Origin: Scolanthus callimorphus
Taxonomy: Eukaryota > Cnidaria > Anthozoa > Actiniaria > Edwardsiidae
Direction of reading: 5' to 3'
Length of the DNA: 64,000 nt
NCBI GenBank assembly: GCA_033964015.1
Contig: CM066918.1
Coordinates: forward strand, 31,348,595-31,412,594
Part shown: piece after piece, positions 29,421-39,220 of the stretch
Layout of the letters: each line of letters begins with the position of its first letter
Position numbering within the stretch: position 1 is the stretch's first letter
The notes under the pieces: model-generated
What the model saw: only the letters and a program-made list of their open reading frames with translations
Told to the model about the DNA's origin: nothing
Databases searched by the model: none
Made by a program: the position numbers and the translations under genes

Positions 29421-32400
29421 CCCAACTTCTAATGGTCCACCCCTAAATGAGTTACAAGTACTCTCGATACAAGCGATCACCTGGACAGGGTCGACCCACA
29501 GCTTTACAACACTCGTAGCTTTCTTTTTTCAGCCACTTGTATTTCTGTGTTTCAGGCACCTCTGCGCCGGTCCACTACCGAGTTAGATGATGATTCAGAT
29601 GATTTTACCAAGTATGGAAAACAACTTTTAATTATTTCTCACTAGCAATCTCTTTATATATCTCTTTATATAGTAGGAATAAGATCGTAGTAAGAGGAAA
29701 GGGGGTGTGTGGCTGTGACAAGAGGGACCACTCCCCTACGACAGGACCCAAAAACATTTTCGAGATCCTCACTAGTTTTTGTAGATGAAGGGTTTCTGGT
29801 TTGCATGCCCACTCTTCTAGTGACCAAAAAGAAATATCGAAATTTTGAGCAAAATTGAAAGATAAGATTTTGAGAAAAAAGGATGTCAAGGTTGGGAGAG
29901 TTGATACTTTGATAAGCAAAAACGAAAGACTTTTTGCGATAACTTTGCAAGACGAAAATGTGTCTCGTTCAAACTTAAATATTTTATTCAAAACAGAAAA
30001 AGAAGTTATAGAACAGAAAAATACGAGAACGCTGGAAAAGAGGAAACTGTGGAAATAAAGGTCTCAACCATTTTTTGGTCCTGTCCTCCACTACTCCCAT
30101 TCACACAGACTCATATTGTGGACACAACGATGCTGTACAACGCTAGGTGGATCTTACCTGCACAAATCACTCTGGAAATGACACCTCCCTGCCTTGTGAT
30201 TCAGTGGTGTCTATTTCAGGCACCACTAAGTAACCTTTTTTACGGACACCACACAGGACGTGCCCATCGAGTGCTAATTGAACTAGCCTGACTTTTGATC
30301 TTACTCTTCGTGTCTTAGTGGTCTCTCTTATATGATCGACTACCGTGAACTAGCCAAGATATAAAGTAGCCTAGAAAGACAAACAGGTTGATGACTTTTG
30401 ATCTTAACCTTTGTGTCCTAGTGGCCTCTCTACTAAGATCGACTACCGTGAACTAGCCAAGATATTGAGCAGAAGTGCGCCTGCGTCAACCACGCAAAGT
30501 CTGTTGGGCAATTTTGAGGTGAGTCTTTTATCTATCTATCTATCTCTTCTTTTGCAAGCTTGCACTGCATATGGGCATCTGTTTTCCTATCCGCACTCCC
30601 CTGTTGAGAAACCCAGCATGCGTAGCGGGGGAATATGGGCACACTGCATATGGGCATCTGTTTTCCTATCCGCACTCCCCTGTTGAGAAACCCAGCATGC
30701 CTAGCGGGGGAATATGGGCATACTGCATATGGGCATCTGTTTTCCTATCCGCACTCCCCTGTTGAGAAACCCAGCATGCGTAGCGGGGGAATATGGGCAT
30801 ACTGCATATGGGCATCTGTTTTCCTATCCGCACTCCCCTGTTGAGAAACCCAGCATGCATAGCGGGGGAATATGGGCACACTGCATATGGGCATCTGTTT
30901 TCCAATCCGCACTCCCCTGTTGAGAAACCCAGTATGCGTAGCGGGGGAATATGGGCATACTGCATATGGACATCTGTTTTCCTATCCGCACTCCCCTCTG
31001 TTGAGAAACCCAGCATGCGTAGCGGGGGAATATGGGCATACTGCATATGGGCATCTGTTTTCCTATCCGCACTCCCCTGTTGAGAAACCTAGGATCCCCC
31101 CTTTTTCGAGGGAAAAAGGGGGGGGGGGGGAGGGAGCTTCCCTTTCTCCTTTGCACTTACTGCACTTGTTGCATAGGCTGGTGTTGCGCGCCACATCGGA
31201 AAGTGAATTCCGTCATGAACGCGTCCAATTTCCATCTGTGTATTACACCTTTGCAATAGAGTACCCACTAATAGGAAGGGTGCTGATAAAACCTCCGTCG
31301 ATGTGGGTGAACCCGAAAAGGAGCCGAAGGAAAATATGGGCGACTATTAACTCCGCTATCACTTGTCACATGGGCGTAACTAAGTGCAGACGTGGGTTGC
31401 TAGGAGACGGCACGTCTGGACAAAAAATTTCTCAGCCTCGCACAGGGGCTGCAAAATAGTTTTTAAGATCTGAGGGAGCGACTTTCTACACTCATTAAAT
31501 CACAAATCACATTGGTGTAAGCCGGTGCGACGTGAGAAATAGAGATCGAAGGGCTGATTTGGGAAATATTTTGTACTTTAGGAATCCATTCTGAATGGAA
31601 GGATGGAACCTGTTGGCGCAGTCGATGTAAGTGTAACTTATAAGGAATGATACATTGCTTTGCTTTAGTGACCTGGAAACAATGGCTTGTGATGCCCAAT
31701 TCCCAGTTCCCAAATATACAGATATGGATGAACTCTTGGAACGGAATCTTCTTTGGCTTATATTCCTAATTCAATAAAGGCTACTGGAAGGTTTCGTCAC
31801 AGAGGCAACGATCCCCCTAATCCTACCTCCAGTATACTCAAAGCAACCTTTGTTTTCATGGCCTTTCTTCTCAAACGTTCATCCCGTCCATCCACTGACA
31901 ATATACTTCACTTCAATCTGCCAGGGTTTCACCGCAGAGTTGAGCGCCAGTGGTTCGTTTTGCCCTCCGCACGTCAAACTTGCCATCAACTCTTACTTCT
32001 ACAGGCTATCCGACGACGACGCACCATCGCCATATATGGTAATGTCCACATTTTCATGGCTATGTTTTAAGATTCTTAAAGAGTTCCCGATACAGGTGCC
32101 AGAGTATGTCTTCACCTTCCCGACAATACCCTGAATACCCTACACGCCTCGCACCAAGACCTTTACAAGCGACGTGTAAATTGAGGTGACTCGTTAAAGT
32201 GCTTTTTCAAAGATTTTGACAGGAACGTTTTTGATAATTATTTTTTATTTTTGCGAAGATGACCGTTCGTGCATCGCGTCCAGTCATCCTTAGCCTCGAT
32301 TTGAGGCTAAGCGCGCAGGGTATTGGTCGGGAAGGTTAATAATAATAATAACAACTAGCTGATGCCCATGAAAAATTCACGGAGTGTAAGGGGGAAATTT

Positions 32401-35400
32401 ATTTTACTTAAAGTGTTCTCTGTTTAAAAAAAAAAAACGGGCAAAAAAAATCACAATGGCCATATGGATGTGGGGAGGGGTTCATGATTTCCCCCTTCCA
32501 TAAACTGCCGGATTTACATTACTAATAACCTCCCATCAGCATGAGTACCCCGTCCCACCATGCCGAAATAAATGAAGTGAGCTCAAAAGGATTTTTTTTG
32601 CACTGGTCTCCCTGATTGGTGCGACAAAATCACGCGTGTCCGTCTCTCAAATCGGTCAAAGAACTCGTGATTGTGAAAATCGAAAGCGCAATTTGACTTC
32701 GGAATTGTTTGTATGTTTCTCAGTGAGGGGAGAGAAGAAACAGGCCAAGTAAAAATGGTCTAAGGACTAAGAATTTTTTTAGTTTATATTATTTACATTT
32801 TTTCGGCTTTATCCCTCGCTTAAAAAATAGCTTGAATTAGAACTTAGCCCAAAGTGAATCTTTTCCAATAAAAACATGCCCACTGGAGGGATTTCCTCCT
32901 TCTCTTCGGGGTTGTGTCCTTCGTTTTGCGATAGAGCAGTCAGGTTTTATACTTAAAGAATATTATTCATGATTTTCACGGACTTTGTTTTGTAAATGTG
33001 TCATTTCGACTTAGCCCGTGAAAAATTCACGGATCGTGTAAGGGGGAAATTTATTTTACTTAAAGTGTTCTCTGTTTATAAATGTGTCATTTCGACTTAG
33101 CATGACTTAGCGCGTGCTCCGAGGGAAGCAATGCAGTGTGTACGTTTGTTGAAACGTGAATGAAAATTTTTCTCAGCTCAAATCTTTCAAGTTAGAATTA
33201 TCCCTGCACATTCCTGTATGTAATCTGTAAGAGAACCATTTAGGTTTGAATGTCAATGGTGCTTTCGGCTGCGCGAACCGAGTTCTTTTTTAGTTTCTGT
33301 GGGAGAATTCAACATGGCGGCGATGGCGGCTTTGTCCCTCGCTTAAGAAATCGCTTGAATTAGAACTTAGCCCGAGGTGAATCTTTTCCAACAAAAACAC
33401 GCTCATGGTCCAGATTTCCACCTTCCCTTCGGGTTTGCGAACTTCTTTTGGCGGCACAGCTTCAGGGCTGAGCGGAGCGAGTGTCGACACGATTTTCCTT
33501 ACGGTATTAATATATAGATAATAAACTTTATTTATAGAGGGTAACACAAAATATCTAGATAATATACAATTGGCCCTCGACAAAATTAGAAAATAAAGAA
33601 ATTCAAGATTTATGAGTTAAGCGCCCTCTCATTAGCTGTTCTGTTAGGAGGATCAAATGGCACCGCGTTCAAGTCTTCATTATCACACAATATATGTGCA
33701 CTTATTTGTTCCCAGGGCAATCAGTCTTCATTATCACACAATATATGTGCACTTATTTGTTCCCAGGGCTATCAGTCTTCATTATCACACAATATATGTG
33801 CACTTATTTGTTCCCAGGGCAATCAGTCTTCATTATCACACAATATATGTGCACTTATTTGTTCCCAGGGCTATCAGTCTTCATTATCACACAATATATG
33901 TGCACTTATTTGTTCCAGGGCAATCAGTCTTCATTATCACACAATATATGTGCACTTATTTGTTCCCAGGGCTATCAGTCTTCATTATCACACAATATAT
34001 GTGCACTTATTTGTTCCCAGGGCTATCAGTCTTCATTATCACACAATATATGTGTACTTATTTGTTCCCAGGGCTATCAGTCTTCATTATCACACAATAT
34101 ATGTGCACTTATTTGTTCCCAGGGCTATATCAGCTTAGATGAGGACCCTATTGGCAGGAAAGGCTATCATATCCCCAGGAAAGGCACCATACAGCTTGTA
34201 AGTTTCAAAACGCTTGTGTCCGAGGGATCATCGCTATTTCTCAGCTTGCCCTATTCAGAATGCTTTGTTTGCTTGTTTCTTGGTATGGTTAGGGTGTGTC
34301 CGGTCCTTCGCTATTTCTCAGCTTGCCCTATTCAGAATGCTTTGTTTGCTTGTTTCTTGGTATGGTTAGGGTGTGTCCGGTCCATCGCTATTTCTCAGCT
34401 TGCCCTATTCAGAATGCTTTGTTTGCTTGTTTCTTGGTATGGTTAGGGTGTGTCCGAGGGTCCATCGCTATTTCTCAGCTTGCCCTATTCAGAATGCTTT
34501 GTTTGCTTGTTTCTTGGTATGGTTAGGGTGTGTCCGGTCTATCGCTATTTCTCAGCTTGCCCTATTCAGAATGCTTTGTTTGCTTGTTTCTTGGTATGGT
34601 TAGGGTGTGTCCGAGGGTCCATCGCTATTTCTCAGCTTGCCCTATTCAGAATGCTTTGTTTGCTTGTTTCTTGGTATGGTTAGGGTGTGTCCGAGGGTCC
34701 ATCGCTATTTCTCAGCTTGCCCTATTCAGAATGCTTTGTTTGTTTGTTTCTTGGTATGGTTAGGGTGTGTCCGAGGGTCCATCGCTATTTCTCAGCTTGC
34801 CCTTTTCAGAATGCTTTGTTTGCTTGTTTCTTGGCATGGTTAGGGTGTGTCCGAGGGTCCATCGCTATTTCTCAGCTTGCCCTTTTCAGAATGCTTTGTT
34901 TTTGCTTGTTTCTTGGTAGCTATTTCTGTTGCGCGTCGTAAAGAAAACTCTGATGTTCTGATGAGCATTGTCGAAGTTCAATCAGGGAAAGGAATATCGC
35001 GTCAAATGTGAAAACATTATGTCCCAGCTGAAGATATCAATCGTTTTTGTATTCGGTAACCATGTAAAGTTTTCGTGGACCGAAATACCCCTGAACGTGA
35101 TAGATTTGTGCGTGAGCTCACGACAGGACATGTGACTGGTCACGTGTATATTTCTCCTCTTTCAGACCGTGTTCAACCCGAATAAAACAGTAGTAAAGAT
35201 CTTTGTCGTCTTGTACGACTTGTCGGACATGCCTCGCCAATCTCAGACGTTCCTACGACAGAGAACATTGACTGTGTTAAAGGGACATTCGTTAGAAGAG
35301 GTGAGCACAACTAATTGCATGAGACTTGGTCCAGGCCGTACGAGAATTATTCATCTTTAACCTGATATCATAGTATAAAGTATCATATGGCATATCCCTC

Positions 35401-36016
35401 TCTTCAGGTGCAACCTTCGCTGAATTACTTACTTCATTTAAGGTATGTCGCATTCCTTTTCCTAAACGGATACAACTGCAAATCCCTTCATCCCCTCGCT
35501 CGGTTTTATCTTGTCCCCAACTCCCCTTAATCCTCGCGCGCAGGTGGATTTGCCTACGACCACCCTTTAAAGTTGCTGTTTGTCGCGTTAGCTGAAGTGC
35601 CATCTACTCGAACATTTTTTATGTCGTACTACGACATAGTGTCGTAGTACGAGAGTATTTATGTGGCAACTTATTTTTCATGCGGAAGACATTTTTACAT
35701 TTATGCTGTAAAAATTTCATTACACATAAAATTTGCCCAAATATTCCTCGTGTAGACGAGCAACTAAAACTGTCAACTGAAACCTGTTTGTACATATTGA
35801 TTTTAAATTCCCCAGTAGCAAATGTGACGCGCTTATATCCATGGAATACTTTTGCTCATCAGGTTCGCTAGTTCCAAATCAGGACGAATATATCTTCACA
35901 CGGATATACGGGTGATATTTGCTCGTCAACCGCCTGACCTGGGGACTATGTACCAACTGTGTACAGTCACGGATGGGCCTACCGATCCCAAATACACACC
36001 AAGACATATCAGATGA
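22536..36016 (+). CDS. ATOS: ATOS homologue (FAM214A/B, atossa), 14 coding exons
   Basis: A conserved nuclear regulator family; the fly protein is a transcriptional regulator acting in macrophages. Exons are 22536-22551 (MKPLE), 23892-24076, 24702-24847, 25581-25706 (25608 is also in phase), 26282-27022, 27826-28034, 29556-29611, 30422-30518, 31582-31626, 31925-32038, 34123-34197, 35166-35300, 35408-35442 and 35863-36016 (TGA). All junctions are GT/AG with matching phases. The product has about 711 residues. Family segments in order are LIMEGRTPE, HFSQLSAWL, HVFPLASLP, KTGLPISSSP, SLLGNFE, GFTAELSASGSFCPPHVKL, DDDAPSPYM, FNPNKTVVKIFVVLYDL, QTFLRQRT and FASSKSGRIYLHTDIRV. Exons 5 and 6 each lack one base (near 26840, and between 27941 and 27995). 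The conserved SSSP text continues in the other frame, so these are probably sequence errors. Introns 8, 10 and 11 hold minisatellites. The 3' end from 35256 is duplicated at 45.5 kb. Confidence 0.9.
24153..24297. mobile_element. Small MITE with GGGGTGCTCACCCCCAC arms
   Basis: CATAGGCGTGGGGGCA at the left and CTACGCTGCCTATG at the right. Inside are GGGTGCTCACCCCCACTTT and GAGCACCCCCACTTT in direct order. Intron 2 of ATOS. Confidence 0.4.
24914..25257. mobile_element. 344-bp MITE with long inverted arms
   Basis: The left end is TACTACTCTTCCCAGTAGAC and the right end its complement; arms continue through CACCTCTCGGTTTTTCAGCC. The inner part has repeated CACGTGAT boxes and GTGATCAC pairs. Intron 3 of ATOS. 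Confidence 0.8.
27393..27578. repeat. Inverted-repeat element (TTTAGTATAAACCAACTA ends)
   Basis: TTTAGTATAAACCAACTA at the left and TAGTTGGTTTATACTAAA at the right, with inner AATGGTCTATTA repeats. Intron 5 of ATOS. Confidence 0.7.
27580..27678. repeat. 99-bp palindrome
   Basis: ATTAGACCTC at the left and GAGGTCTAAT at the right, with inner TGTGCTATGAT / ATCATAGCACA and AATAGACCAT / ATGGTCTATT pairs. It directly follows the previous element. Confidence 0.7.
28334..29448. mobile_element. 1.1-kb element with GGTGGACCATTAGAA ends
   Basis: AGGGGTGGACCATTAGAA then TTGGGGGAGGGG at the left; the complement (CCCCCAACTTCTAATGGTCC, then ACCCCT) at the right. T-rich and C-rich runs lie just inside both ends. 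No recognisable protein. Intron 6 of ATOS. Confidence 0.55.
30289..30365 (+). repeat. Decayed tandem copy of the ATOS exon 8 acceptor and 5' half
   Basis: TGACTTTTGATCTTA, GTGTCTTAG/TGG and GATCGACTACCGTGAACTAG followed by CCAAGATAT repeat the true acceptor and exon start (30391-30470) about 102 bases upstream. In the exon 8 frame the copy has small changes and an early TAA, so it looks like a dead decoy exon. Confidence 0.8.
30566..31090. repeat. 79-bp minisatellite, seven copies
   Basis: Units start TGCATATGGGCATCTGTTTT at about 30566, 30645, 30724, 30803, 30882, 30961 and 31042, with only a few substitutions and one 2-base insertion. It is open in several frames because of unit composition, but lies inside ATOS intron 8. 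Confidence 0.95.
32340..33425. repeat. Diverged direct repeats in ATOS intron 10
   Basis: GTGAAAAATTCACGG followed by TGTAAGGGGGAAATTTATTT occurs at about 32368 and 33018. CCCTCGCTTAA with GCTTGAATTAGAACTTAGCC occurs at about 32813 and 33335. This is a partly nested duplication of an unknown element. Confidence 0.65.
33670..34122 (+). repeat. 51-bp minisatellite made of the ATOS exon 11 splice acceptor, nine copies
   Basis: Each unit holds TCTTCATTATCACACAATAT, ATGTGCACTTATTTG, TTCCCAG and GGCTATCAG or GGCAATCAG. The last unit ends at the true acceptor TTGTTCCCAG/GGCTAT of exon 11. One unit near 33915 lacks a C (TTGTTCCAGG). Units of 51 bases preserve the reading frame. Confidence 0.95.
34220..34925. 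repeat. 77-80-bp minisatellite, nine copies
   Basis: Units start ATCGCTATTTCTCAGCTTGC and end GGTTAGGGTGTGTCCG, with or without an extra GAG. The array begins about 25 bases after the exon 11 donor of ATOS. Long open frames across it reflect the repeat. Confidence 0.95.
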
Positions 36017-36470
36017 CACGGCGAGATATATCACACCCATATACCGAGACATCATATGAGATGACCCGGCGAGATATATCGCACCCATATACCGAGACAT
36101 CATATCAGATGACACGGCGAGATATATTGCACCCATATACCAAGATATCATATCAGATGACACGGCGAGATATATCGCACCCACATACCAAGACATCATC
36201 AGACAACACGGCGAGATATATCAAACCGATATACCGAGGCATATCAGTTGACACGGCGAGATATATCAAACCGATATACCGAGGCATATCAGATGACACG
36301 GCGAGACATATCGCACCCATATACCAAGACATCATATCAGATGGCACGGCGAGATATATCGCACCCACATACCAAGACATCATATCAGATGACACGGTGA
36401 GATATATAAGACCGATGTACCAAGACATCATATCAGATGGCACGGCGAGATATCACATTAGATGACAACG
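35999..36470. repeat. 48-bp minisatellite starting at the ATOS stop codon
   Basis: About ten units of CC(A/G)AGACATCATATCAGAT followed by GACACGGCGAGATATATC. The first unit contains the last ATOS codons and TGA, so the array looks seeded by the end of the coding sequence. The same array is in copy 2 at 46287. Confidence 0.9.
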
Positions 36471-37129
36471 AGACATCATAATATCAGTTGGCGAAGAGGC
36501 ATCATATCCATGCACCGACAAAGTGAAGACCATATACTGAAGACAGCAATGAGGGCTTTACGCTATGCAGTGATATTTTCTAGGTTAACTTATTTTGAAT
36601 TTTTGGAGCGGTAACTAAACGGCCGGAGCCAAATAATAGCCGTTTAATGTCAGTTGTAACTGACAAAATTAAATAAAGAGCGAAAAGAACCGAGGCCACT
36701 AGAATACGTTTTCAAATGCTAGTAGGTATTCAAATTTTAAAGAAATGAATCTAAATTATGCACGATTTTAAAGTATTATCAAAAGGGCTTCGTGAAAATA
36801 TGGACAAATTATGTCCATTATTCAGGAGTGTTGGAGGATGAAATTATATGTGTTGCATGTAAGCGAGGTAGAAGATTTATTGAAATTCTGTAAAGCTGAT
36901 GACAAAAAAGCTATTTATTATTAACAATTATAGTTATTAAAATTAAACTGCAGCGTATAAAGAGCAATAAAATGGTATTGGAAGTAAATATGATTGCTTT
37001 GGACACACAATTTACGCCAAGCATACATTTGGTGGGAAAACTCTTCATTGTGAAGGTGAGACGGTCGGATGGTCGCAAATAGTTAAGCCTACTGCCACCT
37101 TGTCACTAGGCTGCTTGCAGGCGATGGTG

Positions 37130-37427
37130 CAGGGGCGTAGCCAGCACGGGCGGATTTAGGGGGCTGCGGGCCTCCCCTTTCTCGGAAGATTTTCACATAC
37201 ATTTACTGCATTTGCTGGAGGAAATTTGAAAATGTTCGTCCCATGTTTTCACTATCCGGCCCCCCCTTTCAGAAATTCCTTGATTTCTAAGAGGGGGTTC
37301 CAAATTGGGTTCCAAATGAAAAAAGGCGGACTACTTCGAAAAGCCAGTGCGGTAGAGTCTTTGGCCTCAATTTTACACTACAATTTTACACTACAATTTT
37401 ACCCCCCCCCCCTAGCTCTACGCCCGT
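37130..37427. mobile_element. MITE with CAGGGGCGTAGCCAG terminus (copy 1)
   Basis: CAGGGGCGTAGCCAGCACGG at the left; a C run, then TAGCTCTACGCCCGTG at the right. The copy 2 counterpart is 47356-47682, with longer C runs. Confidence 0.6.
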
Positions 37428-37439
37428 GTTGCGGTTTTG

Positions 37440-37790
37440 CGGGAGGCTCTGGTGACAGCCATTGACTTATGCGCGAGATTTGATGATACAGAGCCCCAAT
37501 CTCATACCCAGACCCCTTCATCTTTTGGTCAGCGTCAAGATTCGGGGCTCTGGGGAATCGATTTGTGAGCATGCGTGGTAGATCAAATAAAAAGAATCTC
37601 GACCGTTTTAAAAAGATCGATTCCCCAAGAGCCCTGACGCTGACCAACGAGATTGTACAGAGCCCCTGAGAGAAACAATTTTCTGCGCATGCTCCAACGT
37701 TCAGATAGATGTCCCCAGAGCCATCCCCTGCGAGCAGACGAGCTCTGGTACGAGAATGGGGAATCATCGACTATCACACGCGCACACTCG
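37440..37790. repeat. Repeat with GAGGCTCTGGTGACAGCCAT (copy 1)
   Basis: GAGGCTCTGGTGACAGCCAT at the left and GATGTCCCCAGAGCC, then GAGCTCTGGTACGAGAATG at the right. Relatives are at 59711-60046 and 62770-62990; the copy 2 counterpart is at about 47695-48045. Confidence 0.55.
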
Positions 37791-38088
37791 CACCCAGACT
37801 CCTCTTGCTGCTCCCTTCGAGGCGTGCGGTGCATCAAGGGCCGCATACTCCAAAGTGGAGTGTTCAAAATATTCACACCAACGGTGCGCTTGTAAGCAGT
37901 CGGCGACACTTTCATGTAAATATTTTTAAATACCTTTCATTCGTTTCGTTTATTTTACGACATGGTTCGTAACATTCTTATAAAACTATAAAACGAAAAT
38001 CGTCTAGAAATATATTATGTACTGAAACAGTATCAAAAAGGGATTTTTGCTTTTCATTTACAAACATTTTCGCTTTCGAGAAGCCTGA

Positions 38089-39220
38089 CCACAGGCAGAC
38101 CAGACTAAATATCAGTGGATTGAGTATATTTGTGGTTGTAAATATCGTAAATAAAAGTCTCTTCATATATGTCTCTTGTTTACTGTATTTGGTGGGGGTG
38201 ATGAAATTACTTGAAATCCGATGAAACTCTCATAATTCTCGATATGACTTACTTGCGTTGCCATTTGGGTGGGTTTTAGGTCCATTCCAGCGGGTTTTCC
38301 CTTGTTTTCCTTTTCACCTCGATCCCCACTACCATAATACCCACACAAGGTACGCAGCAAGCTCCTCGATCGCCGCTCAAAACATGGATCAGCCACGAAC
38401 TTCGCCAAGTTTCACACTGAAAATCTGCTCGTTCAAACTCCAAACTTCGGTTGGCCATCGAAGAAAGGTTCAGCAACAACTGGAAGCAGTTTCAGCTTTT
38501 CGGGTTCGGTAAAAGGTAATAAACTCTGGCAAAGAATTCCAGCCTCCACAGATTCTCTTATGATCCGGAATCGAACCAAACCGGAAACAGTCGTTAGAAA
38601 TATTGTGAACAGCGGATGCACGCAAAACCATGGCAACCGGCAACCCAACCGTTGAAATTATTGCGAAAGTGAGCGATTTGATTGGCGTTTGCCATTGTTT
38701 TGCGTGCATCCGCTGGCCGTTTCCGGTTTGGTTCGATTCCGGATCATAAGAGAATCTGTGGAGGCTGGAATTCTTTGCCAGAATTTATTACCTTTTACCG
38801 AACCCGAAAAGCTGAAACTGCTTCCAGTTGTTGCTGAACCTTTCTTCGATGGCCAACCGAAGTTTGGAGTTGGAACGAGCAGATTTTCGGTGTGAAACTT
38901 GGCGAAGTTCGTGGCTGATCCATGTTTTGAGCGGCGATCGAGGAGCTTGCTGCGTACCTTGTGTGGTATTATGGTAGTGGGGATCGAGGTGAAAAGGAAA
39001 ACAAGGGAAACCCCACTGGAATGGACCTAAAACTCACCCAAATGGCAACGCAAGTAAGTCATATCGAGAATTATGAGAGTTTCATCGGATTTCAAGTAAT
39101 TTCATCACCTCCACCAAATACAGTAAACAAGAGACATATGAAGCGAAGAGACTTTTATTTACGATATTTACAACCACAAATATACTCAATCCACTGATAT
39201 TTAGTCTGGTCTGCCTGTGG
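38089..39220. mobile_element. 1132-bp foldback insertion present only in copy 1
   Basis: Begins CCACAGGCAGACCAGACTAA and ends with the complement TTAGTCTGGTCTGCCTGTGG; arms of over 500 bases face each other around about 38670. It is flanked by CCTGA at 38084-38088 and 39221-39225, and copy 2 has a single CCTGA at the empty site (48338-48342). The 5-bp target duplication proves insertion. No transposase is visible. Confidence 0.92.

Noticed and set aside
30571..31083. Overlapping long open frames repeating an IWAYCIWASVFLSALPC-like peptide on both strands
   Set aside because: They are translations of the 79-bp minisatellite inside an ATOS intron; no start context, splice support or domain.
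34230..34941. Repeated frames reading SGPSLFLSLPYSECFVC
   Set aside because: Translation of the 77-80-bp array; frame changes between units with the GAG indel.
35522..35600. Last ATOS exon beginning at the CGCGCAG acceptor near 35544
   Set aside because: The product lacks family similarity and stops soon; the exon at 35863 reads FASSKSGRIYLHTDIRV, matching the family, and fits the phase.
35999..36470. CRISPR-like appearance of regularly spaced repeats
   Set aside because: Units are contiguous 48-bp minisatellite copies without unique spacers, in a eukaryotic 3' UTR.
38163..39197. Open frames in the foldback arms as genes
   Set aside because: Both arms encode mirrored versions of the same frames; the element is absent from copy 2.
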